This document shows, in pieces, positions 1-7,320 of a stretch of DNA of 16,797 nt. Source of the stretch: TMED8 sp038125725 (GTDB lineage: Bacteria > Pseudomonadota > Alphaproteobacteria > Rhodospirillales > Casp-alpha2). Positions within the stretch are counted from its first letter, which is position 1. Every line of letters starts with the position of its first letter. The stretch is taken from the NCBI GenBank assembly GCA_038125725.1, contig JAYPEK010000070.1, forward strand, positions 1 through 16,797, read 5' to 3'. Position numbers and translations under genes: made by a program. Below the pieces are notes generated by a model. It ran no database searches. It worked only from the letters and a program-made list of their open reading frames with translations, and had not been told where the DNA came from.

Positions 1-367
1 CCGCGATCGGGCCCTTGCCGTCGATCGGGTTGCCGAGCGCGTCGACGACGCGGCCGAGCAAGCCCTTGCCCACCGGCACGTCCACGATGGCGCCGGTGCG
101 CTTGACGGTGTCGCCTTCGCGGATGGTGCGGTCATCGCCGAAAATAACGATACCGACGTTGTCGGTTTCCAGGTTCAGGGCCATGCCCTTGATGCCACCC
201 GGAAACTCGACCATTTCACCGGCCTGCACGTTGTCCAGGCCGTGCACGCGCGCGATGCCGTCACCGACGGACAGCACCTGGCCGACCTCGGCAACTTCGG
301 CTTCGGAACCGAAACCGGCGATTTGTTTCTTTAGGATGGCGGAAATTTCCGCGGCACGGATATCCAT
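1..367 (-). CDS. atpA: ATP synthase F1 subunit alpha, N-terminal part (runs off the window)
   Basis: About 122 residues of the F1 alpha subunit are present, starting at an ATG (365-367) and leaving the window before the nucleotide-binding site. The start reads MDIRAAEISAILKKQI, followed by the N-terminal beta-barrel with GQVLSVGDGIARVHGLDNVQAGEMV and DVPVGKGLLGRVVDALGNPI, all typical of AtpA. In F-type ATP synthase, alpha alternates with beta in the catalytic hexamer and carries non-catalytic nucleotide sites. The start codon shares one base with the atpH stop (TAATG), so the two are probably translationally coupled. This gene is downstream of atpH in the usual F1 operon order (delta, alpha, gamma, beta, epsilon). 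The Walker A motif lies beyond position 1, so catalytic integrity cannot be judged. Identification is secure. Confidence 0.96.
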   Translation of the reverse strand, partial: MDIRAAEISAILKKQIAGFGSEAEVAEVGQVLSVGDGIARVHGLDNVQAGEMVEFPGGIKGMALNLETDNVGIVIFGDDRTIREGDTVKRTGAIVDVPVGKGLLGRVVDALGNPIDGKGPIA

Positions 368-927
368 TATCCAACCCCTTTCATGGCGAGACGAAGCCCG
401 GCGAGCTTCGTCTTCAGTGACGTATCAACCATACGCGACCCGACCTTAACGACCAGGCCGCCGAGCAATGTTTCATCCACCTTGGCGTCGATGGCGACCT
501 TGGTGCCAACGGCCTTTCTGAGTGAATCCATGATGGCCTGCTGCTGCGCATCGGAGAGCGGCTTCGCCGAGATCACCTCGGCGGTGGCTTCACCGCGCGC
601 ATTGGCCAGCAGGGCCAGGTATCCCTTGATCATGCCGGGCAGGGAAAACAGCCGGCGGTTTTCGATAACCACGCCGATGAAGTTGCGGGTCAGGCCGCCG
701 ATGCCGGCTTCTTCCATGACTGCCTGCATGGCGCTCTGTTGATCTTTCTTGGTGATGACCGGCGAGCGGATCAACCGAACCAGGTCGTCGCTCTCTTCCA
801 GCATGGCACCGATCGAGGTGAGATCCTCGGCCGTCTGGTCGAGCGCTTTTTGCTCGTCGGCAAGCTCGAACAGGGCCGTGGCATAGCGGCCCGCAAGGCC
901 GTTAGCGCCCGATACATCCGATGACAC
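367..927 (-). CDS. atpH: ATP synthase F1 subunit delta (OSCP homologue)
   Basis: A 186-residue protein, the normal length for bacterial delta subunits. The N terminus (SGLAGRYATALFELA-like, residues 8-22) is the conserved first helix that binds the N-terminal tips of alpha subunits. The C-terminal part carries the family pattern DETLLGGLVVKVGSRMVDTSLKTKL near residues 151-175. Delta joins the F1 head to the b-subunit stalk at the inner membrane. The start is a GTG at 925-927, with an AGGA-type ribosome site about 8 nt upstream on the minus strand. It is the first gene of the operon here and overlaps the atpA start by one base. In alphaproteobacteria the F1 and F0 genes are in separate operons, so no atpF, atpB or atpE is expected upstream. 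Complete, no anomalies seen. Confidence 0.95.
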   Translation of the reverse strand: MSSDVSGANGLAGRYATALFELADEQKALDQTAEDLTSIGAMLEESDDLVRLIRSPVITKKDQQSAMQAVMEEAGIGGLTRNFIGVVIENRRLFSLPGMIKGYLALLANARGEATAEVISAKPLSDAQQQAIMDSLRKAVGTKVAIDAKVDETLLGGLVVKVGSRMVDTSLKTKLAGLRLAMKGVG

Positions 928-1085
928 AGGAACTATCCTCGTCCGTTATTCTTAAAAACCCTCACCCTCGGCTCCATTCATGGCCGAAGCGAGGTGCTTT
1001 GCGATCGCACTCCCTCGTCGAAAGCGGGCCTGTCATACCATGCTCCTTCCGGCCATGCAACACGACTCGGGCGCCGTTTCATCTG

Positions 1086-1108
1086 TCGGATAAACCCCGG
1101 TTTTCCGA
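1086..1108. repeat. Inverted repeat in the atpH / receiver-gene control region
   Basis: The left arm TCGGA-T-AAACC and right arm GGTTTTCCGA pair over about 10 bp with one bulged T and a very tight CC centre. On the plus strand it is followed two bases later by five T, which looks like an intrinsic terminator, but no plus-strand gene precedes it. On the minus strand it would sit in the untranslated leader of atpH if the atp promoter lies further up. It may be a leader hairpin, an operator or chance symmetry. Confidence 0.35.
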
Positions 1109-1151
1109 CGTTTTTCCAGTGCCCAAAAAAAATCCGAAAGAAATTTCAATT

Positions 1152-1194
1152 CTGTGACGCGGATCACAGCGTCGCCAGGGCGCATGACTATGAT
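1152..1194 (+). promoter_or_regulatory. CRP-type palindrome and candidate class II promoter
   Basis: Positions 1152-1169 form a perfect dyad, CTGTGA-N6-TCACAG, which contains the CRP consensus half-sites TGTGA and TCACA. A -10-like TATGAT lies at 1189-1194. With a start near 1201 the dyad centre (1160.5) falls about 40 bp upstream, close to the class II CRP position at -41.5, and no good -35 is present, as expected for activator-dependent promoters. Downstream is the receiver-domain gene at 1206. The site is also about 230 bp upstream of atpH on the other strand. Which CRP/FNR-family protein of this organism would bind is unknown. The dyad is seen; regulation is inferred. Confidence 0.5.
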
Positions 1195-1205
1195 CGCGCG
1201 CCAAA

Positions 1206-1772
1206 ATGGGTGACAATCGATGGGGCAAATCGATGGGGCGCCAGAACTTGAGAATCGGGGTTAAACGGCAGGACGAAACCGCCGCCGACCCCTTGTCGCG
1301 GCTGCAATTCTGCATCGTTTCGGAAAATCCGTTCTTTCGCGAGAACGTCCGGCAGATGTTTCAGTCCGTCGGCATGTGGAATTGCACGGAGGTCCGTTGC
1401 TTCAAGGACGGCGTCGATGCGCTGCAGGTGCCGGACATGCGGCCGGTCGCCTTCATCGTCGATTGCGAAGCGGACATGGAGGGCGCCGGCGTGTTCATGC
1501 GTGCCGTGCGCAACCGCAGCGCGGCGACGCCGGTACGCACGCCGGTCTTGGCCGTGACCAACGACGCGTCGCTCGATGTCATCCGCAAGCTGAGCCATCT
1601 CGGCGTCACCGCCATCCTGCTCCGGCCGTTCTCGGTGAAGGGCTTGATGATGCAGGTCCGCAAGGTTTTGCAGAACTCGCGCGATTCGATGCCGGCCGGC
1701 GCCTTCGCACGGGCCAAGGCCGAGGCCGAACAGGCCGAAGAGCCGGTGCCGACGGTCCGCCGCGCCGCCTGA
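1206..1772 (+). CDS. Degenerate response-regulator receiver-domain protein
   Basis: A 188-residue protein with one CheY-like receiver domain at about residues 33-157 and no output domain. Beta-1 is LQFCIVSENPFF, but the usual acidic pair is replaced by S39-E40. The putative phospho-acceptor is D86 in FIVDCEAD, the conserved Thr/Ser is T118 (LAVTND), and the conserved Lys is replaced by R140 in LLRPFS. Loss of the Mg-binding pair and the Lys suggests weak or no canonical phosphorylation. The last 25 residues are Ala/Glu-rich and probably disordered. The ATG at 1206 has no ribosome site and would follow the candidate promoter start by only about 5 nt; the in-frame ATG at 1233 has GGGG 7 nt upstream and may be the real start. 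It is convergent with priA, 9 bp apart. Partner and role are unknown. Confidence 0.75.
   Translation: MGDNRWGKSMGRQNLRIGVKRQDETAADPLSRLQFCIVSENPFFRENVRQMFQSVGMWNCTEVRCFKDGVDALQVPDMRPVAFIVDCEADMEGAGVFMRAVRNRSAATPVRTPVLAVTNDASLDVIRKLSHLGVTAILLRPFSVKGLMMQVRKVLQNSRDSMPAGAFARAKAEAEQAEEPVPTVRRAA
1215..1239 (+). repeat. Tandem 12-bp direct repeat over the alternative start codon
   Basis: AATCGATGGGGC occurs at 1215-1226 and again at 1228-1239, separated by one A. The second copy contains the alternative start ATG at 1233, and the GGGG of the first copy could act as its ribosome site. This may be a recent small duplication that created or altered the start region. Confidence 0.6.
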
Positions 1773-1781
1773 AGCGGCATC

Positions 1782-3998
1782 TCAGAAAAAGCTGTAGGGA
1801 TCGACGTCGATCTGTACCCGCACCTTCTTGGGCCAACTGGCGCGGCCCAGCCAGGCCTTCACCACCGGCTGCACGGCGACGTCGCGCGCCGCCATCATCA
1901 GCAGCCGGCGCCGGTGGCGCCCACGCAGCATGGCGATCGGCGCCGGTGCCGGTCCCAGCACCTGCACGTTGGGCGCATTCGGCGCCGCACGGCCGAGACT
2001 GGCGGCACCTTCGTCCACCGCGCGCTCGTCCTCGCCGGACACGATCAGCGCCACCAGCCGGCCAAACGGCGGCATATTCGCGGCTTCGCGGGCCTGGATC
2101 TCCGCTTCCAGGAAAGCGTCGCGGTCGCCGGCCGCCAACGCCGTCATCACCGGGTGCGCGGCGGTGTAGGTCTGCAGGCAGACCGTTCCCGGCCGCTCGC
2201 CACGCCCGGCGCGGCCGGCCACTTGGTATAAGAGCTGATAGGTGCGCTCGGCGGCGCGCAGATCGCCTCCCGAAAGCCCCAGATCCGCATCGACGGCACC
2301 GACCAGCGTCAGCATCGGGAAGTGATAGCCCTTGGCGACGATCTGGGTGCCGATGACGATGTCGATCTCGTGGTTCTCGATCTGCGCCACCAGGTGCTGG
2401 GCGGCCTTGGGCGAATGGATGTTGTCGCTGGCGGCGATCAGGGTGCGGGCGTCGGGAAAATGCACCGCCACCTCCTCCAGCAACCGCTCCACGCCGGGAC
2501 CGCAGGGCACCAGGGTGTCGGGCTGTTCGCAGGACGGACAGATTTCTGGCAAAGGCAGTTGAAAGCCGCAATGGTGGCATTGCAGCCGATGCGCCAGGCG
2601 GTGTTCCACTAGCCAGGCGGTGCAGCGCGGGCACTGGAAGCGGTGCCCGCAGGTGCGGCAGAGCGTCAGCGGCGCGTAGCCCCGGCGGTTGAGGAACAGC
2701 AGCGCCTGTTCGCCAGCGGCTAGCGTCGCCTTCAGTTTTTCCAGCAACACCGGGGACAGCCATTGGCCGCGCGCCGGCGGCGCTTTCAACATGTCGACCA
2801 GTTCCACGTTCGGCAGCGCCGCGCCGCCGTGCCTGGCCGGCAGTTGCAGCTCGGCATATCGTCCGCGCCGGACGTTGACCACGGTTTCCAGCGACGGCGT
2901 AGCCGACACCAGCGCGATGGGGATATCGCCCTGGCGGGCACGCACCACGGCCATGTCGCGGGCGTTGTAGACGACGCCTTCTTCCTGCTTGAAGGCGCCT
3001 TCGTGTTCCTCGTCGACGACGATCAGGCCGAGATCACGATACGGCAGGAACAGCGCCGAGCGCGCGCCCACCACCACCTTGGCCGTGCCGTCCGCCACCG
3101 CGCGCCAAGTGGCGCGGCGCTGGCCGTGGGTGAGGTCCGAATGCCATTCCGCCGGCGGATGGCCGAAGCGCCGGCGGAAGCGTTCCATCCACTGCGCGCT
3201 CAAGGCAATTTCTGGCAACAGCACCAGCACCTGCCGGCGTTTCTTAAGCGCCGCCACCACCGCCTGGAAATAGACCTCCGTCTTGCCGGCGCCCGGCACG
3301 CCATCCAAAAGCGTCACCGCGAAGCCGCCGGCCTCGGTTTCGGCGGCCAGCGCTTCGGCGGCTTCCGCCTGGGCCTCGGAAAGTTCCGGACCGGCCATGT
3401 CGGGGTCGGGGGCCGCGGGCAGCACCACGGGATCGAGCGAGATGGGGGTCAATGCGCCTGCATCGGCCAGGCCCTTGACCACCCCCGGCGTGACGCCAGC
3501 TTCGCGCGCCAGTTCGGCGGCGATGCGGGGCGGGCCGTCGGCGAGGACCGCCAGCACCCGCTCGCGCGCCGGCGTGAGGCGCAGCTCGGGCCGGGGGTCG
3601 GCCAGTATATAACCGGTCATCGGCTGTGGCGGATCGAGGGCGTCCGGCACGCTCATCGCCATCTTCAGCACGCCGCCCACCGATTGCAGGGTGTAGCCCG
3701 CGACCCATTCGATGAATTCCAGCGCCGTCGCCGAAAGCGCCGGGCAGTCGTGCCGGAACAACACCTTTTTGATGCGTTTGGGCTCGATGTCGCCGGCACC
3801 CGGCCCCCAGACGACGCCTGAAACCTGGCGGTTGCCAAGCGGCACACGCACGAAATCGCCGCGCCCCAGTTGCAGGCCGTCGGGCACCCGGTAGTCGTAG
3901 GCATCCGAGAGCGGCAACGGCAGCCGCACCGAAACCAGCGCGCCGGGCGGAAAGGTCGTGTCGGTGTCGGTCATCGGGCGGTCATTCGCGGGGGTCAT
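1782..3998 (-). CDS. priA: Primosomal protein N' (replication restart helicase PriA)
   Basis: A 738-residue superfamily 2 helicase that recognises stalled forks and reloads the replicative helicase. The N-terminal 3'-DNA-binding region is recognisable (LPLPLSDAYDYRVPDG, about residues 26-41). Walker A is GVPGAGKT at 233-240 and the DEAH-type box is DEEH at 329-332. Eight zinc-ligand cysteines occur as four CxxC pairs between 447 and 490 (CRTC, CPRC, CHHC, CPSC). Motif VI is QVAGRAGR, and the protein ends in the family-typical VQIDVDPYSFF. Two starts are possible, ATG at 3998 or 3974 (MTDTDTTF); neither has a strong ribosome site. A longer reading to 4136 would overlap the divergent DUF484 gene and is not preferred. 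Walker A has Pro-Gly-Ala where many PriA have Thr-Gly-Ser. Complete gene, divergent from the DUF484-xerC pair. Confidence 0.95.
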   Translation of the reverse strand: MTPANDRPMTDTDTTFPPGALVSVRLPLPLSDAYDYRVPDGLQLGRGDFVRVPLGNRQVSGVVWGPGAGDIEPKRIKKVLFRHDCPALSATALEFIEWVAGYTLQSVGGVLKMAMSVPDALDPPQPMTGYILADPRPELRLTPARERVLAVLADGPPRIAAELAREAGVTPGVVKGLADAGALTPISLDPVVLPAAPDPDMAGPELSEAQAEAAEALAAETEAGGFAVTLLDGVPGAGKTEVYFQAVVAALKKRRQVLVLLPEIALSAQWMERFRRRFGHPPAEWHSDLTHGQRRATWRAVADGTAKVVVGARSALFLPYRDLGLIVVDEEHEGAFKQEEGVVYNARDMAVVRARQGDIPIALVSATPSLETVVNVRRGRYAELQLPARHGGAALPNVELVDMLKAPPARGQWLSPVLLEKLKATLAAGEQALLFLNRRGYAPLTLCRTCGHRFQCPRCTAWLVEHRLAHRLQCHHCGFQLPLPEICPSCEQPDTLVPCGPGVERLLEEVAVHFPDARTLIAASDNIHSPKAAQHLVAQIENHEIDIVIGTQIVAKGYHFPMLTLVGAVDADLGLSGGDLRAAERTYQLLYQVAGRAGRGERPGTVCLQTYTAAHPVMTALAAGDRDAFLEAEIQAREAANMPPFGRLVALIVSGEDERAVDEGAASLGRAAPNAPNVQVLGPAPAPIAMLRGRHRRRLLMMAARDVAVQPVVKAWLGRASWPKKVRVQIDVDPYSFF

Positions 3999-4039
3999 TC
4001 TGTTGCGCAGGGATTTTTCTTTTGTCCGGGCGATCCGGG

Positions 4040-4045
4040 TATAAT
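4040..4045 (+). promoter_or_regulatory. Consensus -10 element upstream of the DUF484-xerC pair
   Basis: A perfect TATAAT stands about 58 bp before the ATG at 4103, in an otherwise GC-rich stretch. No good -35 is seen at 16-18 bp; the sequence there is a pyrimidine-rich TTTTTCTTTTG. It would drive the DUF484 gene and xerC. Only the -10 match is directly visible. Confidence 0.45.
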
Positions 4046-4102
4046 AGGGCGATTCGCACGCGTGGCGAGGTCGCAATGGCGAGAGGATAGGGGAAAACGC
4101 CG

Positions 4103-4837
4103 ATGACGGATCCGGTAACGACGGCAGAGGACGCAACCGAGCCCGAGCTCGACGAGGCGGCCGTGCTGGATTTCCTGGCGCGCCACCCGGATTTCCTGGC
4201 TCGCCACCCGGACCTGGTCGCCGGCATGGCGGCGCCCGGGCGCTGGTCCGGCGACGGCGTCGTCGACATGCAGCAGTTCCTCATCAATCGGCGCGAATCG
4301 GAAATGAACGAACTGCGCGACGCCGCCGAGCACGTCATCGAGACCAGCCGCACCAACATGTCGGTGCAGACCCGCACCCATGGCGCGGTGCTGAGCTTGT
4401 TGAACGCGCGACAGTGGGATGACCTGATCCGGGTCGTCACCCAGGACTGGCCGCTGTTGCTCGACGTGGACGCGGTGTCGCTCGGCTTCGAAATCACCAG
4501 TGGCTCGGACGAGCGCCTGATGCAGAACGACGTCGGCCGCCTGGCGCCGCATTACGTCGACACGGTCCTGGATGGCGATGCCGAGGTGCGGTTGTTCCGC
4601 CGCATCGAGGACGACGGCACCCTGTTCGCCGCCGCCGCCGGGCTGGTCAATTCCGCCGCCATCGCGCGTATCCATGCCGGGCCCGGCTGGCCGGCCGGGC
4701 TCCTGGCCTTGGGCGCACGCGGCGAGGTTTTCCAACCGGGCCAGGGCACCGAGCTGATCAGCTTCCTGAGCCGTGTGCTGGAGGCCTGCCTGGCGCGGGT
4801 CCTGGAGGATGGCCCGCCGGCAATGGGCAAGACGTGA
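4103..4837 (+). CDS. DUF484 family protein
   Basis: A 244-residue protein of the DUF484 family, recognised from its N-terminal signature (AAVLDFLARHPDFLARHPDLV, near residues 19-38), a short coiled-coil region (INRRESEMNELRDAAEHVIETSR) and a GAF-like C-terminal half ending in ELISFLSRVLEACLARVL. The family has no established biochemical activity; genes for it are often found directly before xerC, as here. The ATG at 4103 has AGGGG 9 nt upstream. Its TGA stop overlaps the GTG start of xerC (GTGA), so the two are translationally coupled and a function linked to chromosome-dimer resolution is a reasonable but unproven inference. Residues 23-36 come from a 21-bp tandem repeat. No signal peptide or membrane segment is visible. 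Confidence 0.88.
   Translation: MTDPVTTAEDATEPELDEAAVLDFLARHPDFLARHPDLVAGMAAPGRWSGDGVVDMQQFLINRRESEMNELRDAAEHVIETSRTNMSVQTRTHGAVLSLLNARQWDDLIRVVTQDWPLLLDVDAVSLGFEITSGSDERLMQNDVGRLAPHYVDTVLDGDAEVRLFRRIEDDGTLFAAAAGLVNSAAIARIHAGPGWPAGLLALGARGEVFQPGQGTELISFLSRVLEACLARVLEDGPPAMGKT
4169..4210 (+). repeat. Two tandem 21-bp units inside the DUF484 gene
   Basis: Units at 4169-4189 and 4190-4210 differ at one base and encode DFLARHP twice. The doubled RHPD pattern is, from memory, common in DUF484 proteins, so it probably reflects family structure. The near identity at DNA level is still notable. Confidence 0.7.
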
Positions 4838-5787
4838 TTCCGGCGCCGGCCGAACCCGGCCTGAAGACCGCCATCGAGGATTGGTGGGATTGGCTCAGCC
4901 ACGAAAAACGCGCCTCCGAACATACCATCTCAAGCTACGGTCATGACCTGAACGGGTTCATCCGCTTCCTGGGCGGGCACCTGGGGTATGCGCCGGGCGT
5001 GCACGACCTCGAGGGGCTCCGGGCGGCGGACTTCCGCTCCTATCTTTCGGCCCGCAACGCCGACGGGTTGTCCCGGGCCTCGACGGCGAGGGCGCTTTCG
5101 ACGCTGCGCGGCTTTTTCCGCTTTCTTGAAAAACGCGGTCTTGCCGCCAACGCCGCCATTCATGCGCTACGTACGCCGAAGGTACCGAAATCGGTGCCCC
5201 GCGCGCTCACCGAAGACGACGCCCTGCAGGCCGTCGATGCCATCGAGGACCTGGCGCCCGATCCCTGGATCGGCAAGCGCGACCAAGCGCTGTTGGCGCT
5301 CCTGTACGGCTGTGGGCTCCGCATCGGCGAGGCGCTCTCATTGAACCGCGATCAGGTGCTGGCAAATACCGGCGGCACCGGGACGCTCCGGGTGCTGGGC
5401 AAGGGCGGCAAGGAACGGATCGTTCCGATGCTGCCGGCGGTCGCCAACATGCTCGCCGACTACCTGGCGCACTGCCCGTTCGACCCCGGGCCGGAGGGGC
5501 CCTTGTTCGTCGGCAAGCGCGGCAAGCGCCTCGACGCGGCGGTGGCGCAAAAGCAGATGCGGAACGTGCGCCGCGCGCTGGGGCTGCCGGAAACCGCGAC
5601 GCCGCACGCCATGCGCCACAGCTTCGCCACGCACCTGCTAGCCGGCGGCGGCGATCTCCGGACCATCCAGGAACTGTTGGGGCATGCCTCGCTGTCGACC
5701 ACGCAGCGCTACGCCGATGTCGATCAGGCGCACCTGCAATCGGTCTACGAACTGGCGCATCCGCGCGCCCGGCGGGGGCGCGGCTGA
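4834..5787 (+). CDS. xerC: Site-specific tyrosine recombinase XerC
   Basis: A 317-residue integrase-family recombinase that, with XerD, resolves chromosome dimers at dif near the terminus. The N-terminal SAM-like core-binding domain spans about residues 10-105 (SEHTISSYGHDLNGFIRFL), and the catalytic domain about 122-310. All active-site residues are visible: R163 (GCGLRIGE), K190 (GKGGKER), H258 and R261 (HAMRHSFATHLL), H284 (LGHASL) and the nucleophile Y293 (TTQRYADVD). The start is a GTG at 4834 that overlaps the upstream stop by 4 nt. Length, motifs and the DUF484 neighbour point to housekeeping XerC and not a phage or integron integrase. It converges on the cupin gene with a 7-bp gap. 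No dif-like site was found here, which is expected since dif is elsewhere. Confidence 0.94.
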   Translation: MIPAPAEPGLKTAIEDWWDWLSHEKRASEHTISSYGHDLNGFIRFLGGHLGYAPGVHDLEGLRAADFRSYLSARNADGLSRASTARALSTLRGFFRFLEKRGLAANAAIHALRTPKVPKSVPRALTEDDALQAVDAIEDLAPDPWIGKRDQALLALLYGCGLRIGEALSLNRDQVLANTGGTGTLRVLGKGGKERIVPMLPAVANMLADYLAHCPFDPGPEGPLFVGKRGKRLDAAVAQKQMRNVRRALGLPETATPHAMRHSFATHLLAGGGDLRTIQELLGHASLSTTQRYADVDQAHLQSVYELAHPRARRGRG

Positions 5788-5794
5788 GCCGGCC

Positions 5795-6079
5795 CTACTT
5801 GAACTCGATCTCGACGAAGGTGAATTCGAAGTCGTTGGCGTTGATGACGTCGTGCTCGACGCCGGCCTCGCGGAAATAGGGGATGCCCTGGGTCAGTTCG
5901 CCGAAGGTGGCGTTGCCGGCGGCGTCGACCAGCTTCAGCTTGCCGGTGCTCTGCGGCACCACGACATAGTCGTATTCATGGCGATGAAAGCCGGTGGCGG
6001 CGCCGGGTTGGAAACGCCACTCGGTGACGCGGGTGCGGTCGTTGTCGATCATAATGGTCGGCGTGGCGGTGGCGGTCAT
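5795..6079 (-). CDS. Small single-domain cupin protein
   Basis: A 94-residue protein with a single cupin barrel. Cupin motif 1 is GAATGFHRHEYDYVVVP (residues about 27-43) with candidate metal ligands in HRHE, and motif 2 is PYFREAGVEHDVIN with a further His. Such small cupins bind a metal or small ligand; no specific reaction can be assigned. The ATG (6077-6079) overlaps the MFS stop as ATGA, and GGGAG lies 8 nt upstream, so the start is well supported; the reading frame stays open further upstream but that part is shadow sequence of the MFS gene. It is the last gene of the permease-MFS-cupin operon and may sense, store or modify the transported substrate. Roles as a lyase, isomerase or sensor are equally possible. 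Confidence 0.8.
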   Translation of the reverse strand: MTATATPTIMIDNDRTRVTEWRFQPGAATGFHRHEYDYVVVPQSTGKLKLVDAAGNATFGELTQGIPYFREAGVEHDVINANDFEFTFVEIEFK

Positions 6080-7320
6080 TTGGCAGTCTCCCGATTGCGC
6101 AGAAGATACAGGAACACAGGCCCCAGCGCCACGACGGCGGCCGAGGTGGCATAGGCCCAGATCCACGAAGACACCGTATCGCCGCCGATGCCGGTGGGGC
6201 TGGCGACATCCAGCACCAAGCCAAACGCCAGCGGGCCCAGGAACGAGCCGGTAAACCCGATGCAGGAATGCACGGCCAGCGTCGCGCCCTTGTAGCCGCG
6301 CGGCGCCTCGGCGACGGCGCCGGCGGTAATAGAGGACGAATCGCCGGTGACCAGCACGCCGTAGACGACCGCGGCCAGCGTCAACAGCCAGAGCGGCGCC
6401 TCCAGGAGAAACCCGAGCCCGACGGCAAAGAGCGCCGAGGTCCACATGATGACGGTGATCGCCTTGTGGCGGCCGATGCGCCGGGCCAGTTCATTGCCCA
6501 AGACGCTGGCCGGCAGGCCCAGGAGGTTCGAAGCGGCGGCGATGGTGGTGGCGGCGACGATCAGGCTTTCGCCGGGATTGCGCGACACCGCGAAGGCGAG
6601 ATAGGCCACCACCCAGGAGCGGAAGGCGAAGAGTTCGAAGTTATGCACCGTATAGGCCAGCACGTAGCCCATGGCCGGCTTGCACATCAGCACCGGGCGG
6701 AAATCCAGCAGGTGCGTATCGGGCGCCGGCTGCCCGGCGGTTTCCGGGCGCGGCAGGATCGCGGCCATGTAGACCAGCGCCACCACTGGGCCGGCGCCGA
6801 GAACGGTGAACGCCATGCGCCAGTCCCACGCTGCCGCCAGTTCGCCGGCAAACAGATAAGAGAGCGACATGCCGATGCCGAAGCTCGACGTATAGAAGGC
6901 GACGGCGCGGCTGTGGTCGGCGTCGGGGGACAGGCGTTCCAACTGGTCGGTCAGCAGCTTCAGCCCCGGCATGTAGGTGCCGGCGAGGCCGATGCCGCTC
7001 AAGACTCGGAACAGCATCGCGGAATAGAGCCCGTCGGCGAGGAAGGCGTAGCCCAGCGTACCGACGCCGGAGATCGCCATGCAGACGAAATAGATGCGGT
7101 GCGCGGGCATGCGGTCGGTCAGGCTGACCAGCACCGGCACTGCCGAGAGATAACCCAGGTAATAGATACCGTTGAGCCAGCCGGCGTCTGTCTTGGAGAG
7201 CGACCACTCGGCGATGAAGGTCGGTAGCAACGCCGGCACGGCGGCGACGCTGAGCATGCTCAGCACCTCCGCCGTGCAGATGGTGGCCAGGATAGTGCGC
7301 GGTGTCTTCGGCCGGATCAT
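6076..7320 (-). CDS. MFS transporter, 12 transmembrane segments
   Basis: A 414-residue protein with about twelve hydrophobic helices in two halves. Family features include the loop after helix 2 (SLTDRMPAHRIYFV), where the MFS motif A pattern (G-x-x-x-D-R-x-G-R) is partly kept as DRMPAHR, and LARRIGRHKAITV in the matching loop of the second half. It resembles CynX/NimT-like uptake or efflux carriers in general form; the substrate cannot be read from sequence. The ATG (7318-7320) overlaps the permease stop as ATGA with no clear ribosome site of its own, so it depends on coupling. The stop overlaps the cupin start in the same way. A second transporter directly behind a DUF318 permease suggests both handle related compounds, perhaps a metalloid or organic anion; that is inference. 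Confidence 0.88.
   Translation of the reverse strand: MIRPKTPRTILATICTAEVLSMLSVAAVPALLPTFIAEWSLSKTDAGWLNGIYYLGYLSAVPVLVSLTDRMPAHRIYFVCMAISGVGTLGYAFLADGLYSAMLFRVLSGIGLAGTYMPGLKLLTDQLERLSPDADHSRAVAFYTSSFGIGMSLSYLFAGELAAAWDWRMAFTVLGAGPVVALVYMAAILPRPETAGQPAPDTHLLDFRPVLMCKPAMGYVLAYTVHNFELFAFRSWVVAYLAFAVSRNPGESLIVAATTIAAASNLLGLPASVLGNELARRIGRHKAITVIMWTSALFAVGLGFLLEAPLWLLTLAAVVYGVLVTGDSSSITAGAVAEAPRGYKGATLAVHSCIGFTGSFLGPLAFGLVLDVASPTGIGGDTVSSWIWAYATSAAVVALGPVFLYLLRNRETAK

Noticed and set aside
1764..1778. GCCGC-N5-GCGGC hairpin between the convergent receiver and priA genes as a terminator
   Set aside because: The stem has only 5 bp, includes the receiver stop codon and has no T-run following on either strand.
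1376..2356. Long plus-strand open frame of 326 codons
   Set aside because: It is Arg/Ala/Gly-rich shadow sequence across the receiver gene and the 3' end of priA, both strongly supported in other frames.
2763..3821. Plus-strand open frame of 352 codons opposite priA
   Set aside because: Its composition (His, Arg, Gln and Gly rich) is typical of antisense high-GC frames, and priA motifs on the other strand are unambiguous.
3999..4136. N-terminal extension of priA up to 4136
   Set aside because: It would overlap the divergent DUF484 gene and its TATAAT element, and the added residues do not resemble PriA.
6080..6445. N-terminal extension of the cupin protein
   Set aside because: The frame is open but overlaps the MFS gene and is Arg-rich; the internal ATG has a ribosome site and ATGA overlap.
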